Shown here: positions 7,660 through 11,110 of the stretch, piece after piece | Layout: each line of letters opens with the position of its first letter | How positions within the stretch are numbered: the stretch's first letter is position 1 | Source: Alphaproteobacteria bacterium | GTDB lineage: Bacteria; Pseudomonadota; Alphaproteobacteria; Puniceispirillales; Puniceispirillaceae | Reading direction: 5' to 3' | Assembly: GCA_011524805.1 (NCBI GenBank) | Contig: WTJO01000046.1 | Location: 1 to 11,110 of the forward strand | Length of the DNA: 11,110 bases | Program-made: the position numbers and the translations under genes | Notes under the pieces: generated by a model | What the model was told of the DNA's origin: nothing | Database searches by the model: none | The model's input: the letters and a program-made list of their open reading frames with translations, nothing else

Positions 7660-8378
7660 GAGCCAGCCTCTTTTTCATCATCAGGCGATAGCGGGGTGAT
7701 GGTAATGACAGAGGAAAACATATCGCCCAGCCCTGACATCCAGCCTGTTACACGTTCCGGTATCTGGCTGAAAAACCCGCCGACTTTGGACAGAAATGAC
7801 GTTTCTGGCATGTCTGTTTCTGGCGGCTGGGTCGGCTGATCAATGCGTTCATCAGATGAGGGCGGGGATGTCTGTACCGCCCTATCGGCTGATGGCTGTT
7901 TGCTGGCTGGCGGCGGTTGTCTGAGGGCGGCAAGCTGTGTGTCAAGCGCATCAAGCTGGCTGGTAATCTGTGCCAGCCTTGCGGCCTGTTCTGTTCTGTC
8001 AGCACTGGCTGTTTCCGAATTTTCTGCAAATTGGGCAAGCTGGCTGTCCAGCGTGGCAATGCGGGTTTCAAGCGCGCCTATCTGGCTATCAAATCCGGCC
8101 TGAGCTGTAGCAATATCAGCTGCCCACGGGGTTGATGGCTGGGGGTTTAGCACCTTGTGAAGATATGGCCAGCCAGCCAGTCCCAGCGCAACAGCAGACA
8201 AACATAGCGCGGCGCAAAGCCAGACAGGCAGATAGGCGCCCCTGATGCTAGCCGCAACACTGGCCGCAACACTGGCCACAATACCGGCCGCGCCATCGGC
8301 TACGGGACTGTCAGACGCCTCAATAATCGTTTCGGCGGCAGGTGTCTCGGCTTTTTTTGTGCGTTTTCTGGCAACCAT
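7656..8378 (-). CDS. HemX/mitofilin-like inner-membrane coiled-coil protein
   Basis: This 240-residue protein has a basic N-terminus (VARKRTKKA), an alanine-rich stretch, one membrane segment at about 50-73 (PVWLCAALCLSAVALGLAGW) and a heptad-like coiled coil at about 88-153 (QIGALETRIATLDSQLAQ). A proline-rich linker at 154-195 and a short amphipathic tail follow. This layout, and the place between hemD and hemY, match HemX of gammaproteobacteria and the mitofilin-like proteins of alphaproteobacteria. It is shorter than usual mitofilin-like proteins, and I cannot make out their conserved C-terminal domain. The function is unknown; a membrane scaffold role is only an analogy. The ribosome binding site is weak (GTGGA directly before ATG). 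A three-fold 12-base repeat lies in the alanine-rich part. Confidence 0.72.
   Translation of the reverse strand: MVARKRTKKAETPAAETIIEASDSPVADGAAGIVASVAASVAASIRGAYLPVWLCAALCLSAVALGLAGWPYLHKVLNPQPSTPWAADIATAQAGFDSQIGALETRIATLDSQLAQFAENSETASADRTEQAARLAQITSQLDALDTQLAALRQPPPASKQPSADRAVQTSPPSSDERIDQPTQPPETDMPETSFLSKVGGFFSQIPERVTGWMSGLGDMFSSVITITPLSPDDEKEAGS
8251..8286 (-). repeat. Tandem 12-base repeat inside the HemX/mitofilin-like gene
   Basis: The unit GCCGCAACACTG (plus strand) occurs exactly at 8251-8262 and 8263-8274, and as GCCACAATACCG at 8275-8286. It encodes repeated Val-Ala-Ser/Ala residues just before the membrane segment. Being a multiple of three, copy changes would keep the frame and only lengthen the linker. 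Confidence 0.75.
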
Positions 8379-8411
8379 TCCACGTTCTTTTTGCAGCTAT
8401 CAGGTTTCGCG

Positions 8412-9167
8412 TTAGCTATCGGGCAGGCTGTCAATAATGCCCGCTAGCTGTTCCAGATACCCCCCTGATGCGGCAGGATTTACCAGTTCTGTGCTGGCAA
8501 ATTCCGATGTCACAGAGCCGATAATCTGCTCTGATGCCGCAATAAGATGCATCTGTCTATGATGATGCCACAGCCCATATCGGGTTAGCAATTGCTGAAA
8601 AATCTTCAAGGTGCGGGCAGATAATGCCAAAACGGCATTTATCTGGTGTGAGGCGATGAGGCGCTGTACATCATCTGACAGGCCGTCAATAGGATTCGCG
8701 GCATAGACCACCTGCCTGACCAGCCGGATATTGTGCGTTGCCAGCATCGCCACCAGATCGCGCGCCACCGTTTCTGCAGATAGCCATAACAGGCAGGGCG
8801 CATCTGTCTGTGCGTTATTGCGGCGCATTTCAGCGATGATTTCTTCGGCCAGCGCGCCAGCATTGCCAGCAGAGGTGTCAACCGGTATCAGGCCAGCCTG
8901 TTTTGCCGCCTGCGCTGTCGCGGTGCCTACACAGAAACAGGCTTTGCCTGCAATCACGCTCTCCAGCTCATCTCTGGCCATAATCGCCGCAATCGCTGCC
9001 GGTGAGGTAAAGACAAGATGGTCTGCCTGTACTATCTGGGTGGCAATATCTGCTGGCAGACACGGCGCTATCTCTAGCATCGGCAGTGACATGGCCGGTA
9101 TGCCCATAGCAGAAAGCGTTTTGACATCTTGTGTGCCGGCAGGCTCTGGGCGCAATATCGCAAGCAT
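8412..9167 (-). CDS. hemD: Uroporphyrinogen-III synthase
   Basis: This 251-residue cytoplasmic enzyme closes hydroxymethylbilane, the product of HemC, to uroporphyrinogen III with inversion of ring D. Sequence conservation in this family is low, so the call rests on weak family marks and position. The marks are an N-terminal AILRPEPAGTQ, LVFTSPAAIAAI after the first half, ACFCVGTATAQAAKQAGL, the hinge-side LLWLSAETVARDL, VYAANPIDGL and AVLALSARTLKIF. The two-lobed alpha/beta pattern and the length agree. It follows hemC by 39 bases and is followed after 33 bases by the HemX/mitofilin-like gene. The ATG at 9167 has only a loose G-rich site (GGGG) upstream. Confidence 0.87.
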   Translation of the reverse strand: MLAILRPEPAGTQDVKTLSAMGIPAMSLPMLEIAPCLPADIATQIVQADHLVFTSPAAIAAIMARDELESVIAGKACFCVGTATAQAAKQAGLIPVDTSAGNAGALAEEIIAEMRRNNAQTDAPCLLWLSAETVARDLVAMLATHNIRLVRQVVYAANPIDGLSDDVQRLIASHQINAVLALSARTLKIFQQLLTRYGLWHHHRQMHLIAASEQIIGSVTSEFASTELVNPAASGGYLEQLAGIIDSLPDS

Positions 9168-9206
9168 CAGACAGCGCCCCGCAGGAATGACAGAAATTTT
9201 CTATCT

Positions 9207-10214
9207 CTAGGCAAGAAAATCACGTCCCCCGCATTGTGCCAGCAGACGTTCGGCACATGACCTGCCAAGCTGGGCGGCGTCCTGCCTGTCTGCTGTATCT
9301 GTAATATCAAATTTCTGTGCCCCGTCCTCAGATAGCACGCTCAGCCCAAGCGAGATGCGCCCATCCGGCCGGATCTCGGCAAGGGCGGCAATCGGGGTCT
9401 GGCAGGAACCGTCAAGATAGGCAAGTGCCGCCCGTTCGGCCGTAACGCAATCTGCTGTATCGGCACAGTTTAGCCGGGCACAACAAGCCGCAAGCTGGTC
9501 ATGATGGGGGTGGGCTGTTGCTATCTGGATGGCCAGCGCGCCCTGTGCGGCGGCAGGCGGCAATATCGACACCTCCTGAGGGTAGTATTCGCACTGCATA
9601 TCCAGCCGCTTTAGCCCTGCAACAGCTAGCAGAATAGCATCAAATTCGCCCCCCTCCAGTCTGGCAAGCCGGCTATTAATATTGCCCCGCAACAGCCGGA
9701 TATCCAGATCAGGGCGATAATGCCGCAGCAAGGCCGTTCTGCGAACTGACGCCGTGCCAATTACCGCGCCATCAGGCAGGCTGTCAATATCACGATAGGG
9801 GCCTACCAGCGCATCACGCATATCTTCGCGTGCCATAAAGGCGGCAATCTGTGTGCCGGCGGCAAATACAGCTTCCATATCCTTGGCAGAATGCACCGCC
9901 ATATCTGCCCGCCCATCCAGCAATGCGGCTTCCAGTGTCTTGATAAATACGCCCTTGCCGCCCACCTCGACAAGCGGCCTGTCAAGCACCTCATCGCCTG
10001 TGGTAGACAGGCTGACAATCTCGCAGGCAATATCTGGCAGAGCAGCCATGACCTGTCTGGTCTGGGCAAGGGCAAGAGGTGATGCACGGCTGGCCAGCCT
10101 GAGCTGTCTCAGCCCGTCACCCTGTGCTGTATCTGTGCGCGTTGAAGGCTGTGTCACGGCTTTGTCTATGCTGGTGGTTGAATATACATATGCACGAAAC
10201 GTTATAATAGGCAT
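9207..10214 (-). CDS. hemC: Hydroxymethylbilane synthase (porphobilinogen deaminase)
   Basis: This enzyme joins four porphobilinogen units into hydroxymethylbilane. Visible family marks are LRLASRASPLALAQT (38-52) and GGKGVFIKTLEAAL (85-98), followed by DMAVHSAKDME with the catalytic aspartate at 112. SVRRTALLRHYRPDL and LLRGNINSRL provide the cofactor-binding arginines, and Cys271 in LDGSCQTPIA carries the dipyrromethane cofactor. HSAKDME replaces the common HS(L/M)KD(V/M)P, so the proline after the catalytic pair is lost. From the ATG at 10214 the protein is 335 residues, with a long poorly conserved N-terminus and no good ribosome binding site. A GTG at 10157 (residue 20) would give 316 residues, the usual length, and would lie downstream of the promoter-like sequence at 10229-10201; I consider it a strong alternative start. 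Confidence 0.95.
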   Translation of the reverse strand: MPIITFRAYVYSTTSIDKAVTQPSTRTDTAQGDGLRQLRLASRASPLALAQTRQVMAALPDIACEIVSLSTTGDEVLDRPLVEVGGKGVFIKTLEAALLDGRADMAVHSAKDMEAVFAAGTQIAAFMAREDMRDALVGPYRDIDSLPDGAVIGTASVRRTALLRHYRPDLDIRLLRGNINSRLARLEGGEFDAILLAVAGLKRLDMQCEYYPQEVSILPPAAAQGALAIQIATAHPHHDQLAACCARLNCADTADCVTAERAALAYLDGSCQTPIAALAEIRPDGRISLGLSVLSEDGAQKFDITDTADRQDAAQLGRSCAERLLAQCGGRDFLA

Positions 10215-10229
10215 TCAGGGCATAATCAA
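10201..10229 (-). promoter_or_regulatory. Promoter-like sequence for the hem genes
   Basis: On the minus strand TTGATT (10229-10224), 17 bases, then TATAAC (10206-10201). Transcription would begin near 10194, inside the frame annotated as hemC from ATG 10214. If it is the main promoter, translation must start later, for instance at GTG 10157. Confidence 0.4.
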
Positions 10230-10236
10230 ATGATTA
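10223..10236. promoter_or_regulatory. 14-base palindrome overlapping the hemC -35 element (possible operator)
   Basis: TAATCAAATGATTA is an inverted repeat TAATCA-AA-TGATTA. It covers the -35 hexamer of the hemC promoter-like sequence, a position suited to a repressor. It resembles no operator that I can name with confidence, and an AT-rich palindrome of this size can occur by chance. Confidence 0.35.
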
Positions 10237-10348
10237 ACGCGCCGCCCTTTGATAAGACCGGCTCTGGCAGGAAAAATGCCGGACGGATATAAGCCTGAAA
10301 AAAACCTTTCCCATTTATGATCATTATGGTTAATCTTATGAGGTGAAT

Positions 10349-10369
10349 ATGTGTGTATGTTTTCGATGA
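10349..10369 (+). other. Six-codon mini-ORF with two Cys codons upstream of the RTX gene
   Basis: ATG TGT GTA TGT TTT CGA TGA encodes MCVCFR. GAGG stands five bases before the ATG, so it can be translated. It ends 54 bases before the start of the RTX-type gene and is followed by a palindrome and a hairpin. It may be a leader peptide; chance is a real possibility for so short a frame. Confidence 0.3.
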
Positions 10370-10383
10370 CTGGTTACACTCCT

Positions 10384-10398
10384 GCTGGCCAGGCCAGC
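10384..10398 (+). repeat. GC-rich palindrome in the leader of the RTX gene
   Basis: GCTGGCCAGGCCAGC is a 7-base inverted repeat around a central A. As RNA it can fold as GCTGG/CCAGC with a five-base loop. No T-run follows, so it is not an intrinsic terminator; it could be a protein-binding site or a translation-control hairpin. Confidence 0.5.
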
Positions 10399-10400
10399 CC

Positions 10401-10422
10401 GATCATCTAAAGGATCATGATC
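10401..10422 (+). promoter_or_regulatory. Hairpin presenting the ribosome binding site of the RTX gene
   Basis: GATCAT (10401-10406) pairs with ATGATC (10417-10422), leaving the loop CTAAAGGATC, which contains the Shine-Dalgarno AAAGGA. The ATG at 10423 follows the stem directly. AGGA lies eight bases before ATG 10423 but only two before the ATG at 10417, which decides for 10423 as the start. Confidence 0.4.
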
Positions 10423-11110
10423 ATGAAAACCCTATCTGACATCACAGGAGGTGCGCGTGCTAGCAAAACGTCTCCCCCCCCCTCCACTATTCTAATTTAG
10501 AATTTCCTCATAAATCCAGACTGGCGCTTAGATCCGGCACTGCCCTGAATGGCGCTGGCCTGCTGTCTATTATCGGGCTGGTTGCATCCGCCGAACAGGC
10601 CTATGCGATTACTGTTGATACAGATGATTTGGTCAGTGGAAACAACATCGCTCCTGACGGCACAGAGTCAACATATTATACAGAGCTATTTTTATCATCT
10701 CTTGATGTAACTGGCTTTACCCCTGATACAACAAATCTATATGCTGCGGTTGAAGATCTTAAAAACGGCACAGCCACCATCTGGAATAGTGCAACATCAC
10801 AGCTGGTTTCCGGTATCACGGTTAACACTGCTAGCTTTACACATGTTATAGGCACTGCCGGCGCAGATAATCTGATCGGCCGCGCTATATCTAAAACTAT
10901 CCTTATCGGCGGTGAAGGTAATGACAGGCTAGAAGGTGACATAGGCAATGACCGTCTAAATGGCGGCATCGGGACTGATACGCTGATTGGCGGGGCTGGT
11001 GATGATGATCTTTATGGCGAGGCTGGTGCAGACATCTTTGTGATCACGGTCGATGGTAGCGGAAATAATGACCTCAACGGTGTCGATTATATCAATGGTG
11101 TCTCGCTGAC
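10423..11110 (+). CDS. RTX-type calcium-binding repeat protein, frame broken at a C9 run, 3' end outside window
   Basis: From ATG 10423 the first 17 codons (MKTLSDITGGARASKTS) lead into nine C and then to a TAG at 10498 in that frame. The frame with codons starting one base earlier is open from 10464 to the window end and has no usual start codon before the repeats except a TTG at 10629. One added C would fuse the two into a single protein. The second part has a signal-like segment (basic KSRLALR, then LLSIIGLVASAEQAYA, cleavage expected near 10607) and a spacer domain of about 80 residues that I do not recognise. Glycine/aspartate nonapeptides follow from about 10851 (GGEGNDRLEG, IGNDRLNGG, AGDDDLYGEA), the calcium-binding beta-roll motif of secreted and surface proteins. 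Type I secretion is usual for such proteins, but an N-terminal signal would suggest Sec. The gene is divergent from hemC. It is either phase-off, frameshifted during expression, or a sequencing artefact. Confidence 0.7.
10474..10482 (+). repeat. C9 homopolymer at codons 18-20 of the RTX-type gene
   Basis: Nine C lie between TCT and TCCAC. Reading from ATG 10423, nine C lead to a TAG at 10498; ten C would join the start to the signal-like and RTX-repeat frame. Long C or G runs in the 5' part of surface-protein genes are classic sites of slipped-strand phase variation. Confidence 0.85.
10851..11034 (+). repeat. RTX nonapeptide repeat block
   Basis: Five to six copies of the G-G-x-G-x-D-x-L type occur: GTAGADNLIG, a degenerate copy, then GGEGNDRLE, GDIGNDRLN, GGIGTDTLI and GGAGDDDLY. 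These form a parallel beta-roll in which the Gly/Asp turns bind calcium. The block ends in GEAGADIFVI, a common end-of-roll sequence. Confidence 0.85.

Noticed and set aside
8731..9210. 159-codon open frame on the plus strand opposite hemD
   Set aside because: It is alanine/serine-rich and low in complexity, as expected for the reverse of an alanine-rich gene; hemD on the other strand fits the operon.
10203..10208. TATAAT on the plus strand as the promoter of the RTX gene
   Set aside because: It lies about 215 bases upstream of the start, without a matching -35 element, and falls in the hemC promoter region on the other strand.
10264..10285. Inverted repeat GGCA/TGCC near 10266-10280 as a terminator
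   Set aside because: The four-base stem is too short, no T-run follows on either strand, and both flanking genes point away from it.
10629..10631. TTG as an independent start for the RTX frame, avoiding the C9 problem
   Set aside because: It would remove the signal-like segment and has no ribosome binding site; the ATG at 10423 has a good one and joins the frame by a single C.
10676..10969. 97-codon open frame on the minus strand opposite the RTX gene
   Set aside because: The plus strand codes for recognisable RTX repeats here; the minus frame is a shadow.

Overview
The window looks like chromosome of an alphaproteobacterium of middling GC content. The main reason is the gene order hemC, hemD, a membrane coiled-coil protein, hemY, which is typical of that class. 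A marine SAR116-like lineage is my guess from the style of the proteins and was not tested. Every gene from 1 to 10214 lies on the minus strand; one partial gene at the right end lies on the plus strand.

Right part, 10214 to 6259 (minus): a heme-biosynthesis block. hemC makes the linear tetrapyrrole and hemD closes it to uroporphyrinogen III. A short HemX/mitofilin-like inner-membrane coiled-coil protein follows, then HemY, whose C-terminal end carries a four-cysteine motif. Spacings are short, and the last two genes overlap by four bases. A promoter-like sequence overlaps the annotated start of hemC, so the true start may lie further in.

Left part, 6058 to 1 (minus): a complete high-affinity amino-acid ABC transporter of the branched-chain (HAAT/Liv) type in the order livK, livG, livF, livH, livM, followed by a beta-hydroxyacid dehydrogenase that runs off the left edge. 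A strong hairpin plus T-run sits between livK and livG. It probably lets the binding protein be made in excess over the membrane parts. A promoter-like sequence stands about 135 bases before livK. The dehydrogenase is of the 3-hydroxyisobutyrate dehydrogenase type, which would suit valine breakdown after uptake; this link is inferred from position.

Right edge, 10215 to 11110 (plus): a 208-base divergent region with palindromes and a six-codon mini-ORF, then the start of a calcium-binding (RTX nonapeptide) repeat protein. This gene has a clear start and ribosome binding site, but its start frame is closed by a stop just after a run of nine C. The rest of the protein, with a signal-peptide-like segment and the repeats, continues in another frame that would be joined by one extra C. 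It is therefore a candidate phase-variable surface or secreted protein, though a sequencing error in the homopolymer is a serious alternative. A second run of nine (G on the coding strand) lies at the ribosome binding site of the dehydrogenase. No tRNA, rRNA, CRISPR array or insertion sequence was seen, and no gene-free stretch exceeds 300 bases.
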